From the NCBI RefSeq assembly GCF_025352015.1, contig NZ_JANXUG010000088.1:37295-101294 (forward strand): a stretch of DNA of 64,000 nt, written 5' to 3'. Made by a program: the position numbers and the translations under genes. This stretch comes from Flavobacterium sp. GTDB taxonomy: Bacteria; Bacteroidota; Bacteroidia; Flavobacteriales; Flavobacteriaceae. Under the pieces are notes generated by a model that saw only the letters and a program-made list of their open reading frames with translations, did no database searches and was not told the DNA's origin. Positions 30,358-39,390 of the stretch are shown piece after piece. Numbering within the stretch: position 1 is the first letter of the stretch; every line of letters starts with the position of its first letter.

Positions 30358-30813
30358 ATGAATTTTGAAAGCTTAAAACCACAAGTGATTGCTATTCTTT
30401 CTGAAGCTAATGGTGAAAGAGACATCAAATTGAAGAACCTTTGCCAGTTCCTTTCAAACAGCGTCGATTATTACAACTGGGTTGGATTTTACTTTGCCAA
30501 CCACGAAAACAAGACCTTGCATCTTGGTCCTTATGTTGGTATTGAAACCGATCATACCATAATCCCGTTTGGGAAAGGAATTTGCGGACAGGTTGCCGAA
30601 TCCAATCAAAATTTTGTCGTTCCCGATGTATCGGCACAAGATAATTACATTGCTTGTAGCTTTACGGTGAAATCGGAAATCGTTGTTCCGCTTTTTGTTG
30701 ATGGAAAAAATATTGGACAAATAGACATTGACAGTCATGTTATTGATCCTTTCACTGAAGTTGACGAAAGGTTTTTAGAATTTGTAAATCAGGAAGTTGC
30801 CAAACTTTTTTAA
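30358..30813 (+). CDS. GAF-domain protein (free methionine-R-sulfoxide reductase-like)
   Basis: 'NWVGFYF', 'GICGQVAESNQNFVVPDVSAQDNYIACS'; ORF track starts at 30343 but ATG at 30358 seems more likely. Confidence 0.88.
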   Translation: MNFESLKPQVIAILSEANGERDIKLKNLCQFLSNSVDYYNWVGFYFANHENKTLHLGPYVGIETDHTIIPFGKGICGQVAESNQNFVVPDVSAQDNYIACSFTVKSEIVVPLFVDGKNIGQIDIDSHVIDPFTEVDERFLEFVNQEVAKLF

Positions 30814-30832
30814 GTTAAGCCTATCTTTTTAT

Positions 30833-30862
30833 TTGCCTAATCAAAAAAGAAAATTATCTTTG
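30833..30862 (+). promoter_or_regulatory. rpsO promoter TTG-N19-TATCTTTG
   Basis: -33 TTG at 30833-30835 and -7 TATCTTTG at 30855-30862. Confidence 0.7.
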
Positions 30863-30919
30863 CACTCGAATTGAGAAAGCCTTGATTCATACATAATAAT
30901 CATTTAAAATAATATTGGA

Positions 30920-31189
30920 ATGTATTTAAGTAAAGAAACAAAATCTGAAATCTTCGCTAAACACGGAGGAAAAGCTGAAAACACAGGATCTGCAGAAGGG
31001 CAAATCGCATTGTTCACGCACAGAATTACTCATTTGACAGAGCACTTGAAAAAAAATCGTCACGATTACAATACCGAGCGTTCGTTAGTACTTTTGGTTG
31101 GTAAAAGAAGAAGTCTTCTTGATTACTTGAAGAAAAAAGAGATCAACAGATATCGTGAAATAATCAAAGAATTGAATATTAGAAAATAA
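30920..31189 (+). CDS. rpsO: 30S ribosomal protein S15
   Basis: 'TGSAEGQIALFTHRITHLTEHLK', 'RSLVLLVGKRRSLLDYLKKKE'. Confidence 0.98.
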   Translation: MYLSKETKSEIFAKHGGKAENTGSAEGQIALFTHRITHLTEHLKKNRHDYNTERSLVLLVGKRRSLLDYLKKKEINRYREIIKELNIRK

Positions 31190-31196
31190 TCAATAT

Positions 31197-31226
31197 AAAG
31201 AGGTGCCCACGCGCCTCTTTTTTTTA
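31197..31226 (+). terminator. Terminator after rpsO
   Basis: AGAGGTGC-ccac-GCGCCTCT-TTTTTTT. Confidence 0.88.
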
Positions 31227-31341
31227 GGTTAAAAAGAAGAAAAGTTTCGGTTTTTCATTGGGTTACAAACAACAACTACAACAACACAACTAATCAGTCG
31301 ACAGGCAGGAACCAATGTAAAATTAAAAAAGGAAATTATTT

Positions 31342-33525
31342 ATGATTCCACAATTATTTGTAGAAAAAATCGATTTAGGTGATGGAAGAAACATCACAAT
31401 CGAGACAGGTCGTTTAGCAAAACAAGCCGACGGATCTGTAGTAGTTAGAATTGGAAACACTGTTATATTAGGAACAGTTGTATCCTCAAGAAAAGCAACA
31501 GCTGGTATCGATTTTTTACCATTGACGGTAGATTATCGTGAAAAATTTGCTGCAGCAGGACGTTTTCCTGGTGGTTTCTTTAAAAGAGAAGCGCGTCCAA
31601 GTGATAACGAAGTATTAACTATGAGATTAGTAGATCGTGTATTGCGTCCGCTTTTCCCAAGTGATTACCATGCAGAAGTTCAGGTTATGATTCAGTTGAT
31701 GTCGCATGATGATGACGTGATGCCGGATGCATTGGCAGGATTGGCCGCTTCGGCAGCACTTGCTTTGTCTGACATTCCGTTTGAAACCTTGATTTCTGAA
31801 GCAAGAGTTGGAAGAATTGATGGTAAATTCATTATTAATCCGTCTCGTGCTCAATTAGAATTGTCTGATATTGACATGATGATTGGTGCTTCAACCGATT
31901 CTATCGCAATGGTAGAAGGTGAGATGAAAGAGATTTCAGAAGCTGAAATGGTTGAAGCGATTAAGTTTGCTCATGAGCATATCAAAAACCAAATTGCGGC
32001 GCAAGAAAGGTTGGTAGCTGCTTTTGGAAAAAAAGAAGTTCGTTCTTATGACCAGGATAGAACAGACGACGCTATCCACGCTAAAGTGAAAGCAGCAGCT
32101 TATGATAAAATTTACGCAATTGCAAGCAAAGGTTCTGCTAAACAAGAACGTTCGGTTGCATTTGATGCCGTAAAAGAAGAAGTAAAAGCATTATTTACAG
32201 AAGAAGAATTAGCTGAAAATGGCGATTTAGTTGGGAAATATTTCTACAAAGTCAACAAAGAGGCGGTTCGTAATGTAACCCTTGATTTAGGAACTCGTTT
32301 AGACGGTAGAAAAACTACAGAAATCAGACCAATCTGGTGTGAAGTAGATTATTTACCATCTGTTCACGGTTCGGCTTTATTTACTCGTGGGGAAACTCAA
32401 GCTTTGGCAACAGCAACTTTAGGAACATCCAGAGAAGCTAACCAAATTGATTCACCATCTGAACAAGGAGAAGAAAAATTTTATTTACACTATAATTTTC
32501 CACCATTTTCTACAGGAGAAGCGCGTCCGTTGAGAGGTACTTCAAGAAGAGAAGTTGGTCACGGAAACTTGGCACAACGTGCGTTGAAAAACATGATTCC
32601 TGCGGATTGTCCTTATACTATTCGTGTGGTTTCTGAAGTATTGGAATCTAATGGCTCATCTTCAATGGCAACTGTTTGTGCTGGTACATTAGCATTAATG
32701 GATGCTGGTATTCAAATGATTCGTCCTGTTTCTGGAATTGCTATGGGATTGATTACTGATGGTGATCGTTTTGCTGTTTTATCGGATATTCTTGGTGATG
32801 AAGATCATTTGGGTGATATGGATTTCAAGGTAACCGGAACTTCGGAAGGGATTACGGCTTGCCAGATGGACATTAAGATTGATGGATTGAAATATGAAAT
32901 CATGGAAGCGGCATTGGCACAAGCTCGTGACGGTCGTTTACACATTTTAGGGAAATTAACAGAAGTATTGGCTCAACCAAAAGCAGATGTTAAAGTATAT
33001 GCTCCGAAAATTATCATGAGAACTATTCCTGGTGCCTTCATTGGTGCTTTGATTGGACCTGGTGGAAAAGTGATTCAAGAATTACAGAAAGCTACTGGTT
33101 GTACAATTGTAATTAATGAAGTGGATGAGCAAGGTGTTGTTGAAATTCTTGGTACTGATCCGGACGGAATTGCAGCAGTATTGGCAAAAATTGATTCTAT
33201 CATTTTTAAACCTCAAATGGGCGAAGCTTATGAGGTGAAAGTAATTAAGATGCTTGATTTTGGTGCAGTAGTTGAATATACTGATGCTCCAGGAAATGAA
33301 GTTTTATTACACGTTTCTGAGCTAGCTTGGGAAAGAACAGAAAATGTTACCGATGTGGTTAACATGGGAGATGTGTTTCAAGTGAAATATTTAGGACTTG
33401 ATCCTAAAACTAGAAAAGAAAAAGTGTCAAGAAAAGCACTTTTACCAAGACCTCCAAGAGATGAAAATGCTCCTGCGAGAGAAGATCGTGGCCCACGTCC
33501 TGAAAGACGCGACGACAGAAGATAG
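31342..33525 (+). CDS. pnp: polyribonucleotide nucleotidyltransferase
   Basis: RNase PH repeats, KH '[15 protein letters not shown]', S1 domain. Confidence 0.98.
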   Translation: MIPQLFVEKIDLGDGRNITIETGRLAKQADGSVVVRIGNTVILGTVVSSRKATAGIDFLPLTVDYREKFAAAGRFPGGFFKREARPSDNEVLTMRLVDRVLRPLFPSDYHAEVQVMIQLMSHDDDVMPDALAGLAASAALALSDIPFETLISEARVGRIDGKFIINPSRAQLELSDIDMMIGASTDSIAMVEGEMKEISEAEMVEAIKFAHEHIKNQIAAQERLVAAFGKKEVRSYDQDRTDDAIHAKVKAAAYDKIYAIASKGSAKQERSVAFDAVKEEVKALFTEEELAENGDLVGKYFYKVNKEAVRNVTLDLGTRLDGRKTTEIRPIWCEVDYLPSVHGSALFTRGETQALATATLGTSREANQIDSPSEQGEEKFYLHYNFPPFSTGEARPLRGTSRREVGHGNLAQRALKNMIPADCPYTIRVVSEVLESNGSSSMATVCAGTLALMDAGIQMIRPVSGIAMGLITDGDRFAVLSDILGDEDHLGDMDFKVTGTSEGITACQMDIKIDGLKYEIMEAALAQARDGRLHILGKLTEVLAQPKADVKVYAPKIIMRTIPGAFIGALIGPGGKVIQELQKATGCTIVINEVDEQGVVEILGTDPDGIAAVLAKIDSIIFKPQMGEAYEVKVIKMLDFGAVVEYTDAPGNEVLLHVSELAWERTENVTDVVNMGDVFQVKYLGLDPKTRKEKVSRKALLPRPPRDENAPAREDRGPRPERRDDRR

Positions 33526-33543
33526 TTTTTAACTATATATGGC

Positions 33544-33582
33544 AAAACCCCAATTCAAATTTGAATTGGGGTTTTTGGTTTT
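33544..33582 (+). terminator. Terminator after pnp
   Basis: AAAACCCCAATTCAAATTTGAATTGGGGTTTT long perfect palindrome then T-rich. Confidence 0.9.
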
Positions 33583-33872
33583 TTAGGATTTATTTAAGGT
33601 TCGTTCTTTGCTAGCAAGCATTTTACTTTATCTAATTCTTTAATACGATAGTTAAAATATAAAGAGTTATATTATTTTAATTTTTGGGTTAAATAATTAG
33701 TTTATTTAGCATAATAACGTTGCTTTAAAAATAAACACACAGTGTTTTGCTTTAGATAGATTCACGTTAATGTTTATTAAAGGTTGAAACTAATATCCAA
33801 CAATGGGAAATTATTTCATTACCTTTAAAATAATTATGCGTATTAATCAATAATTTAAGTTACTTTTTATCT

Positions 33873-34952
33873 ATGGCTTCAGTGAAACAATACCCTTTCT
33901 ATGTTAAAAGCACTGTGATTATTTTTGGGCTTCTGCTTATTAGTCATGCTCTTTTTAACCTCGCAGACATTCTGTCTCCTATAGCTTTCTCTCTTATAAT
34001 TGCTATTTTATTAAATCCTTTAGTTACGAAATTAGAGCGTAAAGGTGTAAAAAAAGTAATAGCAATTTCTTTAGCATTAGTTTTATCTATAGTTTGTGTT
34101 GCCTGTATTTTCTATTTTATTTCATCCCAGCTAATGCATTTTACTGATTCATTACCAGAGCTTAAAGTAAAATTCAATGAACATTTTAAGGAAATTCAGG
34201 ATTGGATAGCAAAAAGTTTTAATGTATCTCTAGCAAAACAGCAAAAATTAATGTCGGATGCAGGTAACAGCAGTAAGGCATTGATTGGTTCGACACTTGG
34301 TGGTGTATTCGGTATTGTTGGTTTTTTTGTGCTTGTCCCCATTTATGTGTTCCTTTTGCTTTTTTATAAAACCTTAATGATTAATTTCCTTCATGAAGTT
34401 TTTGCTGAGGAAAACAGCAATAGGATTTCAGATGTTCTCACTGAAACAAAAGGTGCCATTCAAAGTTATATGGTTGGTTTAATATTAGAAGCACTTGTGG
34501 TAGCCATACTTAATAGCATTGCTTTATTACTTTGTGGTGTACAATACGCCATCTTACTTGGAGTCATTGGCGCCTTACTTAACATGTTGCCTTACATTGG
34601 CGGAATCATTGCAATTGCCTTACCGGTATTGCTTGCATTTGTTACGAAAGATGGTTTTACAACTCCAATAGCCGTTGTAATTTCGTATATGGTTATCCAA
34701 TTTATAGATAATCATTTTCTTATTCCATTTCTTGTTTCATCACGAGTTAAAATAAACGCCTTCTTTTCTATTGTTGTGGTGCTGCTTGGAGGGGCTTTGT
34801 GGGGTATATCAGGCATGTTTTTGTCAATCCCTTTTGTGGCCATTTTAAAGATCATTTTTGACCGTCTGCCTGAAATGAAACCATGGGGCAAATTGTTGGG
34901 ATATGAAGTTTCCACAAAACATAGAGGAAAAATTTGGAAAAAAGGAAACTAA
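33873..34952 (+). CDS. AI-2E family transporter
   Basis: Multi-TM, 'LLNMLPYIGGIIAIALP', 'IDNHFLIPFLVSSRVKINAFFSIVVVLLGGALWGISGMFLSIP'. Confidence 0.9.
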   Translation: MASVKQYPFYVKSTVIIFGLLLISHALFNLADILSPIAFSLIIAILLNPLVTKLERKGVKKVIAISLALVLSIVCVACIFYFISSQLMHFTDSLPELKVKFNEHFKEIQDWIAKSFNVSLAKQQKLMSDAGNSSKALIGSTLGGVFGIVGFFVLVPIYVFLLLFYKTLMINFLHEVFAEENSNRISDVLTETKGAIQSYMVGLILEALVVAILNSIALLLCGVQYAILLGVIGALLNMLPYIGGIIAIALPVLLAFVTKDGFTTPIAVVISYMVIQFIDNHFLIPFLVSSRVKINAFFSIVVVLLGGALWGISGMFLSIPFVAILKIIFDRLPEMKPWGKLLGYEVSTKHRGKIWKKGN

Positions 34953-34978
34953 AAAAGAATCCCTATCGAAAAAATCAT

Positions 34979-35238
34979 TCAAGATTTAGGAAAATGATTT
35001 AAAGTTTCGTCTGAATGTAGTTGAGCAAAAGTCGGAGAAGAATTTACAGTTCCAACAACCGAATAACCTCCTGTTCCTGTTTTTCATCCTATTTTACAAC
35101 CCGTTTCATCTGATGCACTATCAGTCAAAGACAGGTTATTTGAGTTGTGGCATGCAGCCACACCTGATAAATTAGATGGAGCAGCAGGTAAAACGGTAGT
35201 ACTGTTGTCTGCATTAGAACTTGGTGTGCGGCTGTTAA
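34979..35238 (-). pseudogene. Fibronectin type III domain remnant
   Basis: Minus-strand reading ...NADNSTTVLPAAPSNLSGVAACHNSNNLSLTDSASDETGCKIG*KTGTGGYSVVGTVNSS...; one in-frame TGA, no start. Confidence 0.75.
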
Positions 35239-35529
35239 TTATCATGAATAGAATTACTAGGAGTGAAATTTAGTTTTTATAATGTTTTGGTTAGTTGTTG
35301 GTTTCTAATTCTATGAAATTAGGTTAAGAAACTCACAAATAAATAAAAATAACAATTTAATCAAGTAATTTTCTTAAAAATCGTATGAGTGATTAACAAA
35401 AATCTAATTGATTAACTATGACTAAGTGAATGTAAAAAATAATGGGTGTAACTATTTTAATGTTTTTGTAACTTTTTCGGAACATATTACGTATAATTAC
35501 CTGAACACTTTAAATTAAAGGGACAAACA

Positions 35530-36393
35530 ATGAGACAGCTCAAAATCACCAAGCAGGTAACTAATCGTGAAACTGCATCTTTAGACAAATACCTACAAGA
35601 AATTGGAAAAGTTGACTTAATTACTGCTGATGAAGAAGTAGAATTAGCACAAAAAATTAAAGCTGGTGACCAAAAGGCTTTAGAAAAATTGACAAAAGCC
35701 AATTTACGTTTCGTAGTTTCTGTTGCAAAACAGTACCAAAATCAGGGTTTAACACTTCCCGATTTGATTAACGAAGGCAATCTTGGCTTGATAAAAGCTG
35801 CGCAACGTTTTGATGAAACGCGTGGTTTTAAATTTATTTCCTACGCCGTTTGGTGGATTCGTCAATCTATTCTTCAGGCTTTGGCGGAGCAATCTCGTAT
35901 TGTTCGTTTGCCTTTGAATAAAATTGGTTCTATCAATAAAATCAACAAAATGTACGCTTTATTAGAGCAGTCTAACGAGCGTCCGCCTAGTGCTGAAGAG
36001 ATTGCCAAAGAATTGGACATGACGGTGAATGATGTGAAAGAGTCTATGAAAAACTCTGGTCGTCATTTATCAATGGATGCTCCGCTTGTTGAAGGAGAAG
36101 ATTCTAACTTATATGATGTTTTGCGGTCTGGTGAATCTCCAAATCCAGACAGAGAATTGATTCATGAATCTTTACGTACAGAAATTGAGCGTTCATTGGA
36201 AACTTTGACACCAAGAGAAGCAGATGTGGTACGTTTGTATTTTGGTTTAGGTGATCAACATCCGATGACATTAGAGGAAATTGGAGAAACTTTCGATTTA
36301 ACTCGCGAGCGTGTTCGTCAAATTAAAGAAAAAGCTATTCGCAGATTGAAACATACTTCGAGAAGTAAGATATTAAAAACCTATTTAGGGTAA
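35530..36393 (+). CDS. rpoD: RNA polymerase primary sigma factor RpoD
   Basis: Regions 1.2-4; '[29 protein letters not shown]', '[19 protein letters not shown]'. Confidence 0.97.
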   Translation: MRQLKITKQVTNRETASLDKYLQEIGKVDLITADEEVELAQKIKAGDQKALEKLTKANLRFVVSVAKQYQNQGLTLPDLINEGNLGLIKAAQRFDETRGFKFISYAVWWIRQSILQALAEQSRIVRLPLNKIGSINKINKMYALLEQSNERPPSAEEIAKELDMTVNDVKESMKNSGRHLSMDAPLVEGEDSNLYDVLRSGESPNPDRELIHESLRTEIERSLETLTPREADVVRLYFGLGDQHPMTLEEIGETFDLTRERVRQIKEKAIRRLKHTSRSKILKTYLG

Positions 36394-36472
36394 GTCGGAA
36401 AGTCATAAAGTTTGAAAGTCTAAAGTTTATACTGGGTAAGACTTTTGACTTTTAGACTTTTGAAATTTGGCT
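36394..36472. repeat. AAAGTC-type phrase repeat with inverted arms
   Basis: AAAGTCTAAAGT (36415-36426) vs ACTTTTAGACTTT (36448-36460), one-base bulge. Confidence 0.6.
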
Positions 36473-36523
36473 ATTAAAAGTAACAGCAGTCTGATTAACT
36501 GTTCGTTTTTTGATTGATGATTG

Positions 36524-36556
36524 AAACTCCGGCTGATTACCGGAGTTTTATTTTTT
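36524..36556 (+). terminator. Terminator 1 downstream of rpoD
   Basis: AAACTCCGG-ctgatta-CCGGAGTTTTATTTTTT. Confidence 0.9.
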
Positions 36557-36563
36557 GCACGGC

Positions 36564-36618
36564 AAATAAAACTCCAGTCTGTTCGCTTTGCTCGAGTATC
36601 CGGAGTTTTATTTTTTTT
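36564..36618 (+). terminator. Terminator 2 (duplicated arm) upstream of rpe
   Basis: AAATAAAACTCC ... CCGGAGTTTTATTTTTTTT. Confidence 0.7.
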
Positions 36619-36639
36619 AATCTGAACTTGTTTCAGATT
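36619..36639. repeat. Palindrome AATCTGAA-CTTGT-TTCAGATT
   Basis: Perfect 8+5+8. Confidence 0.75.
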
Positions 36640-36653
36640 CTTTAATTATAATT

Positions 36654-36661
36654 TACTTTTG
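36654..36661 (+). promoter_or_regulatory. -7 box TACTTTTG upstream of rpe
   Basis: Matches TAnnTTTG. Confidence 0.55.
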
Positions 36662-36678
36662 CAAAAACAACACTAACT

Positions 36679-36717
36679 AATTTCAGTATTATAAAGATGC
36701 TGAAATAAATTCAGCAT
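36679..36717 (+). repeat. Start-codon-proximal three-arm palindromic element (rpe)
   Basis: aaTTTCAGTATtataaagATGCTGAA-ATAAA-TTCAGCAT-aaATG. Confidence 0.75.
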
Positions 36718-36719
36718 AA

Positions 36720-37385
36720 ATGAAAAACATACTTATTGCTCCATCTGTTCTTGCTGCCGACTTTGCCAATTTGCAGCGGGACATAGAAATGATTAATAAC
36801 AGTGAAGCCGATTGGTTTCACATCGATATTATGGATGGTGTATTTGTTCCTAATATTTCTTTCGGAATGCCTGTTTTAGAAGCTATAACTAAACATGCAA
36901 AAAAAGTCATTGATGTTCATTTGATGATTGTTGATCCAGACAGATACATTAAGACTTTTGCTGATTTAGGCGCCAATATTTTGAGCGTGCACTATGAGGC
37001 ATGCACTCATTTGCACAGAACACTTCAAGCTATAAAGTCAGAAGGAATGAAGGCTGGAGTTGCTTTAAATCCGCATACGAATGTATCTTTATTGGAAGAT
37101 ATTATTACAGATATCGATATGGTTTGTATCATGAGCGTAAATCCTGGTTTTGGTGGGCAGTCCTTTATTGAAAACACGTATTCAAAAATTGAAAAACTAA
37201 AAGATTTAATTATAAAAAAAGGTACTTCTACGTGGATTGAGATTGACGGCGGAGTTACAGATAAGAATGCCAAACGATTGGTGGAAGCGGGCGCTGATAT
37301 TTTAGTGGCAGGGAATTTTGTTTTCAAGGCTGTGAATCCAACTCAAACTATAGCTAGTTTAAAGGAACTTGCTATTATAAAATAA
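36720..37385 (+). CDS. rpe: ribulose-phosphate 3-epimerase
   Basis: 'IAPSVLAADFANL', 'WFHIDIMDGVFVPNISFG', 'SVNPGFGGQSFI'. Confidence 0.97.
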   Translation: MKNILIAPSVLAADFANLQRDIEMINNSEADWFHIDIMDGVFVPNISFGMPVLEAITKHAKKVIDVHLMIVDPDRYIKTFADLGANILSVHYEACTHLHRTLQAIKSEGMKAGVALNPHTNVSLLEDIITDIDMVCIMSVNPGFGGQSFIENTYSKIEKLKDLIIKKGTSTWIEIDGGVTDKNAKRLVEAGADILVAGNFVFKAVNPTQTIASLKELAIIK

Positions 37386-38468
37386 TTATTCTTTAGTAAA
37401 CTTTCTTACGGCAATAGAAGTTCCCGATTTTACTTTTAAAGTGTAATTTCCAACTGATAGTTCGGAAACATTTACAGCATTATCCAGATTATCTATACTT
37501 TTGACTTTTTTCCCTGACATATCATAAATTTCGGCACTATCTACTTTGCCGGTTTTTGGTATGGTAATATTCAACATATTTTTCACTGGATTTGGATAAA
37601 TCAAAACAGCAGCCGAAAAATCATTTTCTGGGGTGTCTAAAGAAATAATTGTTCCGTTTATAGAAAAAGGTAGGTCTTGAGGAACATCAGCGGCAGAAGC
37701 TGGATCACCTACATCTAAAATATTTGCCCATCCTAAAACAGTACTGGGAACGGTATTAGCCACAAAGTTTTGTTTTGCATTCCATCCTGCTAATCCTCGT
37801 GTACCTTCGACGGTAACCGATGGAACAAAAATACTGCTGTCATTGATTGCATGAAATTGATAAACCACCCAATAGGTTCCTGGATTTAAAAGAATAGTAA
37901 CAGTTCCCTTTATTTTCCAAATTTTTCTGTTTGTGTTTGGAGCAATTACTGGGAATCCAATGATAGAATTTGGAATTCTATATATAACCGTATTATTGCT
38001 GTTAGCAGCATCGAGAACATTTGTGGTCATATTGCCATAAATAATTGATGAACTAGGTAAAGAGGGATCACCGTTCCATAGCTGAATTCTCAATTGATCG
38101 ACAGGAATTGTAGCTCCAATATAACTGTTTTGATGGGCAAAAAAATCAAAACTTGTGATGCTCCATTGTTGTCCAACAGGAACAATAAAATCATCTCCTA
38201 ACTGAAAAGACGAGGTTTCGGCTGTATTAAAATAACCCGCAAAACCAGTGTTCTTATTGCATTCGGTTGTATTTCCAGTGTTGTTTTGAAGTTCGCTCCA
38301 TGTGTAATTTGTAGGAGATGTGACGCCACTTTTTGATAGTGTTCCCGTCGATAGATTACCATTTGAATAAATTTGACCAGAAGCAATGTTCGATTGAAAA
38401 AAAAGTATAATGAGCAGAAAAGAGGCTACAATAACTTTATTGAATATTAAATAGTTATTTATCTTCAT
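37386..38468 (-). CDS. secreted protein with T9SS type A C-terminal sorting domain
   Basis: 'VLIYPNPVKNMLNITIPKTGKVDSAEIYDMSGKKV...GNYTLKVKSGTSIAVRKFTKE'; start set at MKINNYLIF, not in the tRNA. Confidence 0.88.
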   Translation of the reverse strand: MKINNYLIFNKVIVASFLLIILFFQSNIASGQIYSNGNLSTGTLSKSGVTSPTNYTWSELQNNTGNTTECNKNTGFAGYFNTAETSSFQLGDDFIVPVGQQWSITSFDFFAHQNSYIGATIPVDQLRIQLWNGDPSLPSSSIIYGNMTTNVLDAANSNNTVIYRIPNSIIGFPVIAPNTNRKIWKIKGTVTILLNPGTYWVVYQFHAINDSSIFVPSVTVEGTRGLAGWNAKQNFVANTVPSTVLGWANILDVGDPASAADVPQDLPFSINGTIISLDTPENDFSAAVLIYPNPVKNMLNITIPKTGKVDSAEIYDMSGKKVKSIDNLDNAVNVSELSVGNYTLKVKSGTSIAVRKFTKE

Positions 38469-38489
38469 GGTACTATTTTTAATTAATTG

Positions 38490-38563
38490 TGACTGCGAAG
38501 GGATTCGAACCCCCAACCATCAGAGCCGAAATCTGATATTCTATCCAGTTGAACTACGCAGCC
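38490..38563 (-). tRNA. tRNA-Arg (anticodon TCG)
   Basis: Minus strand GGCTGCGTAGTTCAACTGGATAGAATATCAGATTTCGGCTCTGATGGTTGGGGGTTCGAATCCCTTCGCAGTCA; cloverleaf, no encoded CCA. Confidence 0.97.
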
Positions 38564-38625
38564 TGTTTATTATGGGTTATTAAATATAAAATAGTAGTTG
38601 TTTAAAACCAAATAACTAAACTATA

Positions 38626-39075
38626 TTATACTAATAATTTTTTGACGATGGCTGATATCGTTTTACCTTCAGCTGTTCCACCCAATTGTGCCGATGCAAT
38701 TCCCATTATTTTTCCCATGGCAGCAATTCCTGAAGCTCCCGTTTCTGAAATGATTTTGGCAATAATTGCTTCAACTTCAGTTTCTGATAATTGAGCAGGA
38801 AGAAATTTTTCGATTATGGCAATTTGTGCTAATTCTGGCTCGGCCAAATCGAGACGGTTTTGAGTCGTAAAAATACCTGCACTGTCTTTTCGCATCTTAA
38901 CCAATTTTTGCAATATTTTGAATTCATCGGCTTCAGTTATTTCTTCTTTTGCTCCCGAAGAAGTTTGTGCTAGTAAAATTTCTGATTTTATGGCTCGTAA
39001 TGCTTCCAATGCAATGGTGTCTTTGGCACGCATAGCATTCTTCATTTCGTCCATGATTTGGGTTGATAAACTCAT
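38626..39075 (-). CDS. GatB/YqeY domain-containing protein
   Basis: 'IMDEMKNAMRAKDTIALEALRAIKSEI'. Confidence 0.93.
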   Translation of the reverse strand: MSLSTQIMDEMKNAMRAKDTIALEALRAIKSEILLAQTSSGAKEEITEADEFKILQKLVKMRKDSAGIFTTQNRLDLAEPELAQIAIIEKFLPAQLSETEVEAIIAKIISETGASGIAAMGKIMGIASAQLGGTAEGKTISAIVKKLLV

Positions 39076-39339
39076 ATGTATGTTATATTTTTAGTTTATA
39101 GCTTCTTTCATAGCTAAATGGTACTCAAAAGGCACTGTAAAGTTAGAAAAAATAACCCGAAAACAGAAATCCATTTTCCGATTCTATATTCAAACATAAT
39201 TATAACGAAAAATAAAATAGTTGTTTAAGAAATACCTTTAGATTCTAATGCATTCTTTATTAACTAATTATAAAAACTAAACCGAAAGCGGCTGTTTAAA
39301 AATTTTATAACATTATTTATTGCTTAAACTCATTTATAA

Positions 39340-39374
39340 TAAAAAATCCTGAAGCAGGACTTCAGGATTTTTAA
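39340..39374. terminator. Terminator hairpin between ppiase gene and yqeY
   Basis: AAAATCCTGAAG-cagg-ACTTCAGGATTTTT. Confidence 0.85.
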
Positions 39375-39390
39375 TCTTATTGAGAAGGTA

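Noticed and set aside
33526-33872. ~350-bp gap between pnp and the AI-2E transporter as a possible ncRNA
   Set aside because: Beyond the pnp terminator I see only AT-rich sequence with no clear structure or repeat.
38469-38516. N-terminal extension of ORF 37386..38516 (MGVRIPSQSQLIKNST)
   Set aside because: It runs into the tRNA-Arg gene; the signal peptide starts at MKINNYLIF (38468).
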